Assembly (NCBI GenBank): GCA_003666485.1
Contig: CP032931.1
Span: 1-64,000, forward strand
Source of the DNA: Levilactobacillus brevis
GTDB taxonomy: Bacteria; Bacillota; Bacilli; Lactobacillales; Lactobacillaceae
Direction of reading: 5' to 3'
Length of the DNA: 64,000 bases
The position numbers and the translations under genes were made by a program. Below, piece after piece: positions 1-10,624 of this stretch (position 1 is its first letter; each line of letters begins with the position of its first letter). The notes under the pieces are model-generated. The model did not search any database and was not told the origin of the DNA. It worked only from the letters and a program-made list of their open reading frames with translations.

Positions 1-1296
1 ACGGCCTATGCGACTTGGATCGAAACCGCCAAGCCGATTGCCTTGAACGGCAACAAATTAACGTTGGAACTCCCATCACCCCTGCATCGTGATTACTGGA
101 CCCATCAACATCTGGACCAGCAATTGGTAGAATACGCATACCAAGCCGCTCACGAAGATATTCAGCCCGTCCTCATCTTAGAGGGGGAACGCCAGCAACA
201 AGCGACGCTCAAGGCCAAGACGGCCACCCCTGGAGAAACGGTGACGACTGAACCGACGCCGACCTTTATGAAGGAAACGGCGCTCAATTCTCGCTATACG
301 TTTGACACGTTCGTCATCGGTAAAGGCAACCAAATGGCCCATGCAGCGGCCTTGGTCGTCTCTGAAGAACCCGGCGTGATGTATAATCCGCTGTTCTTTT
401 ATGGTGGCGTCGGGTTGGGCAAGACCCACTTGATGCACGCGATCGGCAACAAAATGCTGGAAGATCGCCCGGACACCAAGGTCAAATACGTCACCAGCGA
501 GGCCTTCACCAACGACTTTATCAATGCGATTCAAACGCGGACGCAGGAGCAGTTTCGTCAGGAGTACCGCAACGTTGACTTACTGCTAGTTGATGATATT
601 CAGTTCTTCGCTAATAAGGAAGGAACCCAAGAAGAGTTCTTCCATACATTTAATGCCCTCTACGACGACGGCAAGCAAATCGTGCTGACGTCCGACCGGT
701 TACCCAATGAAATTCCCAAGCTACAAGACCGCTTAGTCTCACGGTTTGCCTGGGGCTTGTCCGTAGACATTACGCCCCCGGACCTGGAAACGCGGATTGC
801 CATCTTGCGCAACAAGGCCGATGCCGATCAGATCGACATCCCCGATGACACACTCAGCTACATCGCCGGGCAGATTGACTCCAACGTCCGCGAACTAGAA
901 GGGGCCTTGGCCCGCGTTCAGGCTTATTCTCAGCTGATGCACCAGCCGATCACCACCGACTTGGCGGCCGAAGCCCTGAAGAGTCTGAATTTGGCCAACG
1001 CCAGCGATGCCATCACGATTCCCGTGATTCAGGACCGTGTGGCCAATTATTTCAACGTTTCCTTAAAGGATCTCAAGGGCAAGAAGCGCAAAAAAGCCAT
1101 CGTCATGCCCCGGCAGATCGCCATGTACCTGTCCCGTGAACTCACAGAAGCGTCACTGCCCCGCATCGGTAACGAATTCGGCGGCAAGGATCACACGACC
1201 GTGATTCACGCCTATGACAAGATCACGGAATTCTTAAAGACCGATGCCCAGCTCCAAAAGGACATTGATAGCTTAAAAGATGAATTGCGGCGCTAG
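1..1296 (+). CDS. dnaA: Chromosomal replication initiator DnaA (5' end outside window)
   Basis: DnaA binds 9-bp DnaA boxes at oriC, oligomerises with ATP and melts the origin. The reading frame is open from base 1, and the first visible residues ([13 protein letters not shown]) are the end of the N-terminal domain I, so roughly 20-25 residues lie outside the window. The TTG at 43 is internal, not the start. The AAA+ domain shows Walker [10 protein letters not shown] near nt 400-430 and Walker [11 protein letters not shown] near nt 580-610. The C-terminal box-binding domain carries the DnaA signature ([13 protein letters not shown]) near nt 1180-1230. oriC follows directly, the usual Firmicute arrangement. 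Confidence 0.98.
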   Translation, partial: TAYATWIETAKPIALNGNKLTLELPSPLHRDYWTHQHLDQQLVEYAYQAAHEDIQPVLILEGERQQQATLKAKTATPGETVTTEPTPTFMKETALNSRYTFDTFVIGKGNQMAHAAALVVSEEPGVMYNPLFFYGGVGLGKTHLMHAIGNKMLEDRPDTKVKYVTSEAFTNDFINAIQTRTQEQFRQEYRNVDLLLVDDIQFFANKEGTQEEFFHTFNALYDDGKQIVLTSDRLPNEIPKLQDRLVSRFAWGLSVDITPPDLETRIAILRNKADADQIDIPDDTLSYIAGQIDSNVRELEGALARVQAYSQLMHQPITTDLAAEALKSLNLANASDAITIPVIQDRVANYFNVSLKDLKGKKRKKAIVMPRQIAMYLSRELTEASLPRIGNEFGGKDHTTVIHAYDKITEFLKTDAQLQKDIDSLKDELRR

Positions 1297-1300
1297 GACG

Positions 1301-1344
1301 GATCGTCGCTGGTCACCAATCGGCAGACTCGCGACGGTCTTTTT
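1301..1344 (+). terminator. Probable dnaA terminator
   Basis: GATCGTCGC (1301-1309) pairs with GCGACGGTC (1331-1339), allowing one G-U pair, and is followed by a T run. It lies just after the dnaA stop. Confidence 0.55.
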
Positions 1345-1386
1345 GTGACCACTTGCGGTATGATAGAAACAGGTGACCACAGCGCG

Positions 1387-1530
1387 TGTGGATAAAAATT
1401 GAAAACAGCTAAAGTTGTCCACAAGTTATCCACAGGTGGAAAGACTAGTGCGACAGCCTGTTTCTCAAAGTTATCCACAGAATACACCGCTCTACTACGG
1501 CTACTATTTTTTTCTTTTAATTAAGTTAAA
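1387..1530 (+). other. oriC: oriC: DnaA boxes, DnaA-trio-like triplets and AT-rich unwinding region
   Basis: Four DnaA boxes are visible: 1387-1395 (TTATCCACA on the minus strand), 1415-1423 (TTGTCCACA), 1426-1434 (TTATCCACA) and 1471-1479 (TTATCCACA). After the last box comes a short GC-richer spacer, then CTACTA-type triplets (CTACTAC and CTACTA within 1490-1507), then a T-rich tract and TTAATTAAG. Box, spacer, triplets and AT-rich DNA in this order match the basal unwinding system described in Bacillus, where DnaA-trio triplets load DnaA on single-stranded DNA. Function is inferred from this layout and from the position between dnaA and dnaN. Confidence 0.85.
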
Positions 1531-1561
1531 CAACACGCACCACGAAAAGGAGTGTCAGTTT

Positions 1562-2701
1562 ATGAAATTCACCATCAACCGGGCTGCGTTCGTCAAAGAA
1601 CTGAACAACGTCTCCCGGGCCATCTCTTCAAAGACTACGATTCCCATTTTGACGGGACTCAAAATCGTCGCTAGTGACGCTGGGTTACTCTTAACCGGAT
1701 CTAACGCCGATATTTCTATTGAAACCTTGATTCGGGCCGATGATCCCGACCTGGGATTGTCCATTGATGAACCCGGTTCGATCGTTTTGACTGCCCGTTT
1801 CTTCAGTGAAATCGTCAAGCGGTTGCCTGAAAAGGAAATGACGGTCACCGTGAAGGATGGCTTCCAAACGGAGATCACCTCTGGGGCCGCGGCCTTTAAC
1901 ATCAACGGTCAAGATGCCAACAACTATCCGCATCTGCCCGAGATCGATGCGGCTGATTCCGTGGTCTTATCCGGCGCGGTCTTCAAGGAATTGATCGGCC
2001 AAACGGTTATCGCGGTGTCCAACCAAGAGAGTCGGCCCATCTTGACGGGGGTCCACTTCGTCTTGTCCGACAACCAATTTTTGGCGGTCGCCACGGACAG
2101 TCACCGGTTGAGTCAACGGCAAATTGAATTGCCTACGCCTAGTGACGCAACGTTTGACGTCATCATTCCTGGGAAGAGTCTGACGGAATTGTCCCGGATG
2201 ATCGGGGATGACGATGCCGACGTGAAGATGCAATTCTCCGAAAACCAAGTGTTGTTCCTATTAGGTGACACCTCGTTTTACTCCCGGCTGCTGGAGGGCA
2301 ACTACCCCGATACGTCGCGGTTGATCCCAAAGGAAGCCTCAACGACGGTGGAATTCGAAGCGCCAGAACTGTTGGCGGCGGTCGAACGGGCCTCACTGTT
2401 GTCGCATGAATCGCGGAACAACGTGGTCAAGTTGACCTTAACGCCGGCCGATAACCAGGTCACCATCTTCAGTAACTCCCCGGATGTCGGGAACGTTGAA
2501 GAAGAGTTGGCCCCCAAGGAATTGGATGGCGACGACCTTGAAATCTCGTTTAACCCCGATTACATGAAGGACGCGCTCCACTCCTTTGGTCAAAGCACGA
2601 TTCGGGTGGCCTTCACCTCAGCGTTGCGGCCATTTACCCTGGTGCCCACCGAAGATACCAGCAATTTCATTCAACTGATCACGCCGGTGCGGACGTTCTA
2701 G
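1562..2701 (+). CDS. dnaN: DNA polymerase III sliding clamp (beta subunit)
   Basis: The 379-residue product is the homodimeric ring that tethers the replicative polymerase to DNA and recruits repair factors. The N-terminus (MKFTINRAAFVKELNNVSRAI) and the ending (LITPVRTF) are typical of the family, whose length is about 370-380. The open frame extends upstream into oriC, but the ATG at 1562 has a good Shine-Dalgarno (AAAGGAGTG, about 1544-1552) and matches the family start. It is separated from dnaA by oriC and probably has its own promoter there. Confidence 0.97.
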   Translation: MKFTINRAAFVKELNNVSRAISSKTTIPILTGLKIVASDAGLLLTGSNADISIETLIRADDPDLGLSIDEPGSIVLTARFFSEIVKRLPEKEMTVTVKDGFQTEITSGAAAFNINGQDANNYPHLPEIDAADSVVLSGAVFKELIGQTVIAVSNQESRPILTGVHFVLSDNQFLAVATDSHRLSQRQIELPTPSDATFDVIIPGKSLTELSRMIGDDDADVKMQFSENQVLFLLGDTSFYSRLLEGNYPDTSRLIPKEASTTVEFEAPELLAAVERASLLSHESRNNVVKLTLTPADNQVTIFSNSPDVGNVEEELAPKELDGDDLEISFNPDYMKDALHSFGQSTIRVAFTSALRPFTLVPTEDTSNFIQLITPVRTF

Positions 2702-2706
2702 AAAAT

Positions 2707-2739
2707 TTCACAAGCCATTTCACAAGCAAATTCACAAGC
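2707..2739 (+). repeat. Three tandem 12-bp-spaced TTCACAAGC units
   Basis: TTCACAAGC occurs at 2707, 2719 and 2731, each start 12 bp apart, directly after the dnaN stop. The last unit runs into the terminator stem. No function recognised. Confidence 0.6.
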
Positions 2740-2770
2740 GTCGTTCTGCGTTGGCGGGCGGCGTTTTTTT
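2736..2770 (+). terminator. dnaN terminator
   Basis: AAGCGTCG (2736-2743) can pair with CGGCGTTT (from 2759) using two G-U pairs, followed by a T run to about 2770. Confidence 0.5.
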
Positions 2771-3090
2771 GTCCCCACAGCAAGGAAGCGGCAACCACCA
2801 CGGGGCGTGGGGCGCTATTCGGGGGTGCATCAGGCCCTTTTAGCGGGGAAAAACGCGTGAACCGACCCCGTAAACGGTTAACATAACAATTTTTATGAAA
2901 AATCCGGCTAAAATTTGGCGATTTCCGCCATAACCGGGTTATTTTTGATTCTGAGCAAAGATACTGGTTTTTTGGCAAAAATATCAAAAACGGCATAAAT
3001 CGGCTGAGAGGCGAAAAATAAGGTAGTTCAACTGTACCTTTGCTACAAAAAGCGGTATAATATAAGAGAAGAAAAATAAGGGGTGAAATT
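2771..3090 (+). promoter_or_regulatory. dnaN-yaaA intergenic region with a promoter for yaaA-recF-gyrBA
   Basis: This 320-bp AT-rich stretch holds no convincing gene. A consensus -10 TATAAT lies at 3056-3061, about 30 bp before yaaA, with only a weak -35. The minus-strand open frame that covers it has no ribosome site and overlaps the dnaN terminator. Confidence 0.5.
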
Positions 3091-3318
3091 GTGAAAAAAG
3101 AAGTTTTCATTGAGACGCCCTACATCACTTTAGGCCAGTTACTCAAAGAAGAATCCGTGATCAGTACGGGCGGTCAAGCCAAATGGTATTTACGGGAAAA
3201 CACCGTAAATGTCAATGACGAGCCGGATAATCGGCGGGGCCGCAAGCTGTATCCAGGTGATACGGTCGCCGTACCTGAGGCAGGATTATTTTTTATACGC
3301 TCAAAGCAGGGTGAATAA
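3091..3318 (+). CDS. yaaA: S4-domain protein YaaA (RlbA)
   Basis: A 75-residue S4-like RNA-binding protein found between dnaN and recF in most Firmicutes; its exact role is not settled. The S4 fold is visible ([20 protein letters not shown], then [20 protein letters not shown]). The start is GTG at 3091 with an AGGGGTGA ribosome site 5-12 bases upstream. Its TAA overlaps the recF ATG by one base (TAATG), so the two are translationally coupled. Confidence 0.93.
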   Translation: MKKEVFIETPYITLGQLLKEESVISTGGQAKWYLRENTVNVNDEPDNRRGRKLYPGDTVAVPEAGLFFIRSKQGE

Positions 3319-4466
3319 TGTATTTGCAGGAGTTGCAGTTGCAGCATTTTCGCAACTACCCATCCGCTGATCTGCAGCTAGGCCGCGGTATCAACGTGTT
3401 GTTGGGCGAAAATGCACAGGGTAAGACCAATCTATTAGAGGCCATTTACGTGTTGGCATTAACGCGCAGTCACCGGACGGCCAACGACCACGATCTCGTC
3501 AACTGGCAGGCCAAGACGGCCAAGGTCAGCGGCAAGGTGGTCAAGGCGGCCGGGACCGTGCCGTTAGAGCTGACATTTTCGCGTCAGGGCAAACGCGCCA
3601 AGGTCAATCACCTGGAACAAGCGCGTCTGTCGCAGTACGTGGGGCAGCTCAACGTGATTTTGTTTGCGCCGGAAGATCTGGCCATCGTCAAAGGCGCGCC
3701 ATCCGTGCGCCGGCGATTCATGGACATGGAGTTCGGGCAGATGAATCCGCGCTACCTCTACAATCTGAGCCAGTACCGCACGCTATTGAAGCAACGGAAC
3801 CGCTACTTGAAGGATCTCCAGCACAAACAAAAAAAGGACCTCCTTTTTTTGTCTGTGTTGTCCGATCAGTTGGCGGCGTTCGGGGCGGAGATCATTGCCC
3901 AACGGTTGACGATGCTTAAAAAATTGGAGCATTGGGCCCAGGCGATTCACGCCGAGATCTCGCAGCAACGCGAGACGTTGACGTTTCATTACGCCACGCA
4001 GGTCCCAAACGACCAGTTGACGGATGCCAAGACCATTTGTGCGGCGCTCACGGCACTGTACGACAAGCAACGCGATAAGGAGCTTTACCAGGGGACGACC
4101 TTGGTGGGTCCGCACCGCGATGATCTGCATTTTCAGGTCAACGACAAGAACGTGCAGACGTTCGGGTCACAGGGTCAACAGCGGACCACGGCGCTCAGCG
4201 TGAAGTTGGCCGAGATTGATTTGATGAAAGAAGAGACCGGTGAGTACCCCGTCTTATTGCTCGACGACGTGCTCTCTGAACTCGACGATGCCCGGCAGAC
4301 TCATCTGCTGACGGCAATTCAGGATAAAGTCCAAACGTTTATTACCACCACCAGTTTGAGCGGGATCACCCGTCAGCTGATCAAGGATCCGACCATTTTT
4401 CACGTGGCCGCGGGGTCCGTGGTGGCCGACGCGTCGTCAAACGACGCAGCAACAAAGGAGGATTAG
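3318..4466 (+). CDS. recF: DNA replication and repair protein RecF
   Basis: RecF is an SMC-like ATPase that helps load RecA at gaps with RecO and RecR. The 382-residue protein has Walker [10 protein letters not shown] near residues 30-38, the ABC signature region around [18 protein letters not shown], and Walker [16 protein letters not shown]. The length is typical. The start overlaps the yaaA stop, and gyrB begins 4 bp after its stop, giving a tight yaaA-recF-gyrB-gyrA operon. A short A-run followed by a T-run inside the gene (about 3828-3850) is the only odd local composition. Confidence 0.97.
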   Translation: MYLQELQLQHFRNYPSADLQLGRGINVLLGENAQGKTNLLEAIYVLALTRSHRTANDHDLVNWQAKTAKVSGKVVKAAGTVPLELTFSRQGKRAKVNHLEQARLSQYVGQLNVILFAPEDLAIVKGAPSVRRRFMDMEFGQMNPRYLYNLSQYRTLLKQRNRYLKDLQHKQKKDLLFLSVLSDQLAAFGAEIIAQRLTMLKKLEHWAQAIHAEISQQRETLTFHYATQVPNDQLTDAKTICAALTALYDKQRDKELYQGTTLVGPHRDDLHFQVNDKNVQTFGSQGQQRTTALSVKLAEIDLMKEETGEYPVLLLDDVLSELDDARQTHLLTAIQDKVQTFITTTSLSGITRQLIKDPTIFHVAAGSVVADASSNDAATKED

Positions 4467-4469
4467 GCA

Positions 4470-6416
4470 GTGGCTGATTACGAACACGAAACCAAAGCAG
4501 AACAGGCACGGGAATACGATGCCAGCCAGATTCAAGTCTTAGAGGGCTTGGAAGCGGTCCGGAAACGGCCCGGGATGTACATTGGCTCGACTAGCGCCCA
4601 AGGTCTGCACCACTTGGTCTGGGAAATTGTGGACAACGGGATCGATGAAGCCTTGGCGGGCTTTGCCGACGAGATCCACGTGACCGTGAATAAAGATAAT
4701 AGTGTGACCGTTACGGATAACGGGCGGGGGATTCCCATCGACATCCAAAAGAAGACGGGGAAACCCGCTTTGGAAACGGTCTTCACCATCCTGCACGCCG
4801 GGGGTAAATTCGGCGGTGGCGGGTACAAAGTCTCTGGTGGGCTGCACGGGGTTGGTGCGTCCGTGGTCAACGCGCTGTCGACCGAACTGGACGCCCAAGT
4901 CATCCGGGGTGGTAAGAAGTATGGCATCACCTTTAACCGTGGCCACGTGGTCACCCCAATGCGGGTGGTTGAAGAGGGCTTGCCCGAAGATCAACACGGC
5001 ACCATCGTGCACTTCTTGCCAGATCCAGACATCTTCCGGGACACGACGACGTTTGATATCAAGACGTTGACCACCCGTATCCGGGAACTGGCCTTCTTGA
5101 ACAAGGGCTTGCGGATCACGATCCGTGATGAACGTCCTGAGACACCAACGGAAGACGATTTCCTCTACGAAGGCGGGATTCGCCACTACGTTGATTATTT
5201 AAACGAAAACAAAGAGACCCTGTTCGAGCCCCCAATTTACGTGGAAGGGCAAGAAAACGGGATCACGGTTGAAGTGGCCTTACAATACACTGACGATTAC
5301 CACAACAACCTGTTGACGTTTACCAACAACATCCACACCTACGAAGGTGGGACCCACGAAGAAGGGTTCAAACGGGCGTTGACGCGGGTCGTCAATGACT
5401 ACGCGCGCCAAAACAAGCTGATGAAGGATAACGAAGCTAACCTGACCGGGGATGATGTCCGCGAAGGGTTAACGGCCGTCGTTTCCGTCAAGCACCCGGA
5501 TCCCCAATTCGAAGGTCAGACCAAGACCAAGTTAGGGAACTCGGATGCGCGGACGGCCGTGGACCACACGTTTGCCGATCACTTCATGCGCTTCTTGATG
5601 GAGCATCCCGACGTGGCCAAGAAGATCGTCGACAAAGGGAATCTGGCCTCCAAGGCACGGGTCGCTGCCAAGCGTGCGCGAGAAGTGACTCGGAAGAAGA
5701 GTGGGTTGGAAATCTCTAACCTGCCTGGTAAATTGGCCGATAACACGTCCAAGGATCCAGAAATCTCCGAACTGTTCATCGTCGAAGGGGACTCCGCCGG
5801 TGGGTCGGCTAAGCAAGGCCGTTCTCGCTTGACGCAAGCCATCCTGCCAATTCGGGGGAAGATCTTGAACGTCGAGAAGGCCTCCATGGACCGGATCTTG
5901 GCTAACGAAGAAATTCGTTCGCTATTTACCGCCATGGGCACGGGCTTTGGCAATGATTTTGACGTGTCAAAGGCCAACTATCATAAGTTAATCATCATGA
6001 CTGATGCCGATGTCGACGGCGCCCACATTCGGACGCTGCTGCTGACGCTGGTCTACCGTTATATGCGGCCGTTGCTCGATGCCGGCTACGTTTACATCGC
6101 TTGCCCACCCCTGTATCGGGTGCGTCAAGGGAAGATGCAACGGTATTTGGACACCGACGACGAATTGAAAGACTTACTCGGCCAGTTGCCACCAGCACCT
6201 AAGCCACAGATCCAACGGTACAAAGGGTTAGGGGAAATGGACGCCGAACAGCTGTGGGATACCACCATGAATCCGGAGAACCGCCGTTTATTGCGGGTCG
6301 ATGCGGATGACGCCATCAATGCGGACCAAGTGTTCAGCATGTTGATGGGCGATAAGGTTGCGCCCCGCCGTGAGTTCATCGAGGACAATGCCACCTTTGC
6401 CGAGTTGGATGTTTAG
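4470..6416 (+). CDS. gyrB: DNA gyrase subunit B
   Basis: ATPase subunit of gyrase, which introduces negative supercoils. The 648 residues include the GHKL ATPase (VDNGIDEAL, then GRGIPIDIQ, then [15 protein letters not shown]), the transducer, and the TOPRIM domain ([13 protein letters not shown] and [16 protein letters not shown] with the metal-binding acidic residues). The end carries QRYKGLGEM and PRREFIE. It starts at GTG 4470 with AAAGGAGG about 8 bases upstream. The length fits the Gram-positive form without the enterobacterial insertion. Confidence 0.98.
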   Translation: MADYEHETKAEQAREYDASQIQVLEGLEAVRKRPGMYIGSTSAQGLHHLVWEIVDNGIDEALAGFADEIHVTVNKDNSVTVTDNGRGIPIDIQKKTGKPALETVFTILHAGGKFGGGGYKVSGGLHGVGASVVNALSTELDAQVIRGGKKYGITFNRGHVVTPMRVVEEGLPEDQHGTIVHFLPDPDIFRDTTTFDIKTLTTRIRELAFLNKGLRITIRDERPETPTEDDFLYEGGIRHYVDYLNENKETLFEPPIYVEGQENGITVEVALQYTDDYHNNLLTFTNNIHTYEGGTHEEGFKRALTRVVNDYARQNKLMKDNEANLTGDDVREGLTAVVSVKHPDPQFEGQTKTKLGNSDARTAVDHTFADHFMRFLMEHPDVAKKIVDKGNLASKARVAAKRAREVTRKKSGLEISNLPGKLADNTSKDPEISELFIVEGDSAGGSAKQGRSRLTQAILPIRGKILNVEKASMDRILANEEIRSLFTAMGTGFGNDFDVSKANYHKLIIMTDADVDGAHIRTLLLTLVYRYMRPLLDAGYVYIACPPLYRVRQGKMQRYLDTDDELKDLLGQLPPAPKPQIQRYKGLGEMDAEQLWDTTMNPENRRLLRVDADDAINADQVFSMLMGDKVAPRREFIEDNATFAELDV

Positions 6417-6447
6417 TGAGTGTTAGGGAAGAACGGAGGGTAAAAAT

Positions 6448-9003
6448 TTGGCTGATGATCAAAACTATTTAGGTCGGATTACCGACGTTGACCTGTCACA
6501 AACGATGCGCTCATCCTTCTTGGATTACGCAATGAGTGTGATTGTTCAACGGGCGTTACCGGACGTGCGGGATGGCTTGAAGCCAGTCCACCGCCGGATT
6601 TTATACGATATGCATGAACTGGGGATCACGCCCGACAAGCCATTCCGGAAATCAGCCCGGATGGTCGGGGATGTCCTTGGGAAGTACCATCCCCATGGGG
6701 ACTCCGCCGTGTACGAATCCATGGTGCGGATGGCACAAGACTTCTCGTACCGCTACATGTTAGTCGACGGTCACGGGAACTTTGGGTCCGTCGATGGTGA
6801 CGGGGCCGCCGCCATGCGGTATACCGAAGCGCGGTTGAGCAAGATCGCCATGGAAATGCTGCGGGACATCAACAAGGATACGATCGATTTTCAAGATAAC
6901 TATGATGGGTCCGAACGCGAACCCGTCGTCTTACCATCACGATTCCCCAACCTGTTAGTCAATGGGGCTTCCGGGATCGCCGTGGGGATGGCGACCAACA
7001 TTCCGCCGCACAACTTGACGGAAGTCATTAGTGCGCTACACATCTTGATGAAGAACCCCGATGCCAGTCTGGCTGAATTGATGGAGGCCTTACCAGGTCC
7101 CGACTTCCCAACCGGTGGGATCGTTATGGGGAAGGCAGCCATTCGCCGGGCTTACGAGACCGGGAAGGGCACCATCACCTTGCGTGCCAAGGTCGATATC
7201 GAAGAAGAAAAGAACGGTAAGCAACGGATCGTGGCCACGGAAATTCCGTACATGGTCAACAAGGCTAAGCTGATCGAACGGATCGCCGAACTGGCCCGGG
7301 ACAAGCGGATCGAAGGCATCACCGATGTCAACGATGAAACCGACCGGACCGGGATGCGGATCGTCATTGACGTCCGCCGAGATGCCAGTGCCGAGGTCAT
7401 TTTGAACAACCTGTACAAGATGACGTTGATGCAGACCTCATTTGGGATCAACATGCTGGCTATCGTTAACGGGGCGCCTAAAGTGCTGGGGCTCAAGGCT
7501 ATCTTGCAGTACTACCTGGAATTCCAGTTGCAGGTCATCAAGCGGCGGACTGCCTTTGAATTACGCAAGGCCGAAGCGCGGGCCCACATCCTGGAAGGGT
7601 TGCGGATCGCCTTAGACCACATCGATGCCATTATCACGATCATTCGCCAATCACAAACGGCGGAAGTCGCGAAGAATGAATTGATGACCCGCTACAGCCT
7701 GTCAGACAAGCAATCGCAAGCCATTTTGGACATGCGGTTGGTTCGGTTGACCGGTCTGGAACGTGAGAAGGTCGAAAAGGAATACAACGATGTCATGGCG
7801 AACATCAAGGACTACAAGGAAATCTTGGCCTCCAAGGAACGCCAACAAGACATCATTTACCAAGAATTACTTGATATTCAAAACAAGTTTGGGGATGCCC
7901 GCCGGACCGAATTGATGGTCGGTGAAGTCCTCAGCTTGGAAGACGAAGACTTGATTGCTGAAGAAGACGTTGTGGTCTCATTGACGCATAACGGCTACAT
8001 CAAGCGCCTGCCAACGTCTGAATTCAAGGCACAGAATCGTGGCGGTAAAGGGGTCCAAGGCATGGGCGTGCACGATGATGACTTCATCGAACACCTCGTG
8101 GCGACCTCCACGCACGATATGCTGCTGTTCTTCACCAACACGGGGAAGGTCTACCGCATGAAGGGGTATGAGATCCCTGAATACGGTCGGACTGCCAAGG
8201 GGATTCCGGTGATCAACCTGCTCGGTATCAACAATAACGAGCACGTGCAAGCCGTGATCAACGTGGCCAACCCTGGTGAAAACGGTAAGCGTGACCTGTT
8301 CTTCACGACGGTGCAAGGAACGGTCAAACGCACGCCGGTCGACGAGTTTGCCAACATCCGGAGTAATGGTCTGAAGGCCATCAACCTGAAGGAAGATGAC
8401 GAACTGATCGACGTCGACATCATCAATGCCGAGGCCAACATGATCATCGGGACCCATTTGGGCTACGCCGTGAGCTTTGCGGCCCAAGACGTGCGTTCAA
8501 TGGGACGTTCCGCAACCGGTGTCCGGGGGATTCGCCTGCGCGACAACGATTACGTGATTGGTGCCAGCGTCTTGAAGCCAGATAGCCGCGTGTTTGTCAT
8601 TTCCGAAAAGGGTTATGGGAAGCAAACGGCCGCCAGCGAGTACCCAATTAAGGGTCGGGGCGGTAAAGGGATCAAGACCGTCAACGTGACGGCCAAGAAT
8701 GGCCCATTAGCTGGCCTGACGACGCTAGACGGTGACGAAGATCTGATGTTGGTCACCGATAAGGGTGTCATGATCCGCTTTAGCGGCAGTGACGTTTCCG
8801 AAACGGGCCGGGCCACCTTAGGGGTGCACCTGATCCGCTTGGCGGACGACACCACGGTCGCCACCATGGCCAAGGTCGACAAGGAAGAAGACACGCCAGA
8901 GGACGATGCCAATACGGATAGCAGTGCTGCGACAGAAGCGACGCCAGCTCCCGCAACGGACAACGCCACCACGACGCCGGATTCTGATGCGCCAGAGGCT
9001 TAA
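6448..9003 (+). CDS. gyrA: DNA gyrase subunit A
   Basis: Catalytic subunit that cuts and religates DNA; the active tyrosine lies in [10 protein letters not shown]. The 851-residue protein starts at TTG 6448 with a GGAGGG site upstream. The quinolone-resistance region reads [23 protein letters not shown], so the Ser83- and Glu87-equivalent positions carry the susceptible-type residues. The C-terminal beta-pinwheel follows (GRGGKGIKT-type boxes, [10 protein letters not shown] as GyrA box) and ends in a low-complexity acidic Asp/Glu/Thr/Ala tail. It lies 31 bp after gyrB in the same operon. Confidence 0.98.
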   Translation: MADDQNYLGRITDVDLSQTMRSSFLDYAMSVIVQRALPDVRDGLKPVHRRILYDMHELGITPDKPFRKSARMVGDVLGKYHPHGDSAVYESMVRMAQDFSYRYMLVDGHGNFGSVDGDGAAAMRYTEARLSKIAMEMLRDINKDTIDFQDNYDGSEREPVVLPSRFPNLLVNGASGIAVGMATNIPPHNLTEVISALHILMKNPDASLAELMEALPGPDFPTGGIVMGKAAIRRAYETGKGTITLRAKVDIEEEKNGKQRIVATEIPYMVNKAKLIERIAELARDKRIEGITDVNDETDRTGMRIVIDVRRDASAEVILNNLYKMTLMQTSFGINMLAIVNGAPKVLGLKAILQYYLEFQLQVIKRRTAFELRKAEARAHILEGLRIALDHIDAIITIIRQSQTAEVAKNELMTRYSLSDKQSQAILDMRLVRLTGLEREKVEKEYNDVMANIKDYKEILASKERQQDIIYQELLDIQNKFGDARRTELMVGEVLSLEDEDLIAEEDVVVSLTHNGYIKRLPTSEFKAQNRGGKGVQGMGVHDDDFIEHLVATSTHDMLLFFTNTGKVYRMKGYEIPEYGRTAKGIPVINLLGINNNEHVQAVINVANPGENGKRDLFFTTVQGTVKRTPVDEFANIRSNGLKAINLKEDDELIDVDIINAEANMIIGTHLGYAVSFAAQDVRSMGRSATGVRGIRLRDNDYVIGASVLKPDSRVFVISEKGYGKQTAASEYPIKGRGGKGIKTVNVTAKNGPLAGLTTLDGDEDLMLVTDKGVMIRFSGSDVSETGRATLGVHLIRLADDTTVATMAKVDKEEDTPEDDANTDSSAATEATPAPATDNATTTPDSDAPEA

Positions 9004-9024
9004 GTGAATAATGAATGAGACGAA

Positions 9025-9058
9025 GGGTACCTGCCGGTGTGGTGGGTGCCCTTTTTTT
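9025..9058 (+). terminator. gyrBA operon terminator
   Basis: GGGTACC (9025-9031) pairs with GGTGCCC (about 9045-9051, one G-U), followed by seven Ts. Confidence 0.85.
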
Positions 9059-9281
9059 GACGTAAACGATAAATGATAATGAAACTTATACAGTAACTAA
9101 CTGCTTTGCAAGTTTAGCTGTTTCAACAAAATGCTAATCGGAGAAACAAATATCTAACGAAACTTAATATAATCAAACTTATATAAGATATTTAAATAAT
9201 TGTATATGGTTTAATATGTTTACTTTATTCTAACGTTTTGGTATCGTAGCAGTAACAACTATTTCACAAGGGGGAAGGACG
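9059..9281. other. AT-rich gene-free stretch after gyrA
   Basis: This is strikingly AT-rich compared with the flanking genes. Apart from -10-like AT hexamers and a ribosome site (GGGGGAAGG, about 9270) for the next gene, no feature is visible. Confidence 0.5.
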
Positions 9282-10079
9282 ATGACGGGAGAATCTGTCG
9301 GTAGTTATTTGCATCAGTGCCGTCAACAGCAGGGGGTAGCATTGGCTGCTTTGGCGACGCGTCTGTGTCCATTAAATGTGTTAGCAGCAATCGAGCAGGG
9401 GCAACAGTCGCCCAGCGTGGCGCAACTGACACAGTTGTATCAGCAACTGCGAGTCGAACGTAATCAGCCGTTGCCACAGGACTACCCTATTCGTCGTCTC
9501 CCGACGTTTAACCGTCAGCTGCAATCCTGGTGGCAAAAGCAGGCGTATGAGCAACTGGTGGCTAATGTGGCCGCTGGGGACGTACTCCATCAGCTGACCA
9601 CCGACACGGATCGCCAAGCCGTCTTGTATTATTACGGGCGCTCCTTGGCGGCGATTGGGGATGTGGAGGCGGCCCAACTACATTTGCGGGCGGGGCTGAT
9701 GTTCATGACGCCGCAGTACCCGCGTGTTTACCGCTCATTGGATCTCTTGTTGCTGGCGGCGGAAAATAGCGTTAGCGGCCTCACGTCGGCTGATCCGGAT
9801 CTGTCAGGATTTGAGCGGGCCGTGACCGCCATCCGCCAGGGTCGCGTGCGTGATGCCCCGGAAAATCTAACGTTGGTCTTTTACCAATACGCCCAAACAC
9901 TCCTGAACCTGAACCGTCCCCAAGCGGCGATCCAGTCGTTGCGTGAGGCTATCGCCTGGGATAAGCAACAGCAGACGACGTATCTCTTGCCAGATTGTTA
10001 TCTCCTGTTGACCTTGGCCCTGAAAATGACGCAGTCGGAACGCGCAGCTTTCTTTAATTTAGCGGATCAGCCTGAATAA
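9282..10079 (+). CDS. XRE-family regulator with C-terminal TPR-like repeats (Rgg/PlcR-like)
   Basis: The 265-residue protein starts with a helix-turn-helix of XRE type (residues about 5-45: LHQCRQQQGVALAALATRLCP.LNVLAAIEQGQQSPS). The rest is alpha-helical and TPR-like (YYYGRSLAAIGDVEAAQLHLRAGL; FYQYAQTLLNLNRPQAAIQSLREAI). That domain order is found in the RRNPP regulators (Rgg, PlcR, PrgX), which bind small peptides. No adjacent pheromone gene is evident. It sits alone between gyrA and rpsF, with its own AT-rich upstream region. Function is inferred from architecture only. Confidence 0.7.
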   Translation: MTGESVGSYLHQCRQQQGVALAALATRLCPLNVLAAIEQGQQSPSVAQLTQLYQQLRVERNQPLPQDYPIRRLPTFNRQLQSWWQKQAYEQLVANVAAGDVLHQLTTDTDRQAVLYYYGRSLAAIGDVEAAQLHLRAGLMFMTPQYPRVYRSLDLLLLAAENSVSGLTSADPDLSGFERAVTAIRQGRVRDAPENLTLVFYQYAQTLLNLNRPQAAIQSLREAIAWDKQQQTTYLLPDCYLLLTLALKMTQSERAAFFNLADQPE

Positions 10080-10172
10080 TTTAAAAAAATTGGCCAATTT
10101 AAAAAATATTCGTGGACTTTTTACGGAGTTGACCTACGTAACGTAAGTAAGCACCCATCGGTCGGCCCCGAT

Positions 10173-10292
10173 TTGCTTCAGCATTAAATCTATGCTATAC
10201 TACTAGCTTGTGAGTATCTGGCTTACGCTAGTGTCTCTCCTTGCTTCCGCATTGCAGCGGGGGCCTGAAGTCCATAAGGAGGTGTAACATTC
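10173..10292 (+). promoter_or_regulatory. rpsF operon promoter and structured leader
   Basis: The promoter is TTGCTT (10173-10178), a 17-bp spacer, and TATACT (10196-10201). The ~85-nt leader contains a small CCGC/GCGG hairpin (10247-10260) shortly before the AAGGAGGTG ribosome site. An S6:S18 autoregulatory motif with a CCG element is known in rpsF leaders of many bacteria; this hairpin is a candidate, but I could not verify the full fold. Confidence 0.6.
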
Positions 10293-10589
10293 ATGGAAAC
10301 TACTAAATACGAAATCACCTACATCATTCGTCCAGACCTTGACGATGCCGCTAAGACCGCTTTGGTTGAACGCTTCGACAACTTACTGAAGGACAACGGT
10401 GCAGAATTGATCAACTCGAAAGACTGGTCAAAGCGTCGGTTCGCATACGAAATTGGTGGCTTTAACGAAGGTATCTACCACGTTATCACGTTAAACGCAA
10501 CTAATGACGAAGCCTTAAACGAATTCGACCGTTTATCCAAGATCAATGACAGCATCTTACGTCACATGATCGTTAAGCGCGAAGACTAA
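10293..10589 (+). CDS. rpsF: 30S ribosomal protein S6
   Basis: The 98-residue protein binds S18 on the 30S platform. The opening [18 protein letters not shown] and the block [21 protein letters not shown] are diagnostic. It has a strong ribosome site (AAGGAGGTG). It is first in the conserved rpsF-ssb-rpsR operon. Confidence 0.97.
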   Translation: METTKYEITYIIRPDLDDAAKTALVERFDNLLKDNGAELINSKDWSKRRFAYEIGGFNEGIYHVITLNATNDEALNEFDRLSKINDSILRHMIVKRED

Positions 10590-10624
10590 TTTAAACTTTA
10601 ACTTTTGAGAGGAGTTATTCAGCA

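Noticed and set aside
2679-3110. Minus-strand 143-codon frame between dnaN and yaaA
   Set aside because: It covers the dnaN terminator and the yaaA promoter and has no ribosome site; a composition artefact of AT-rich DNA.
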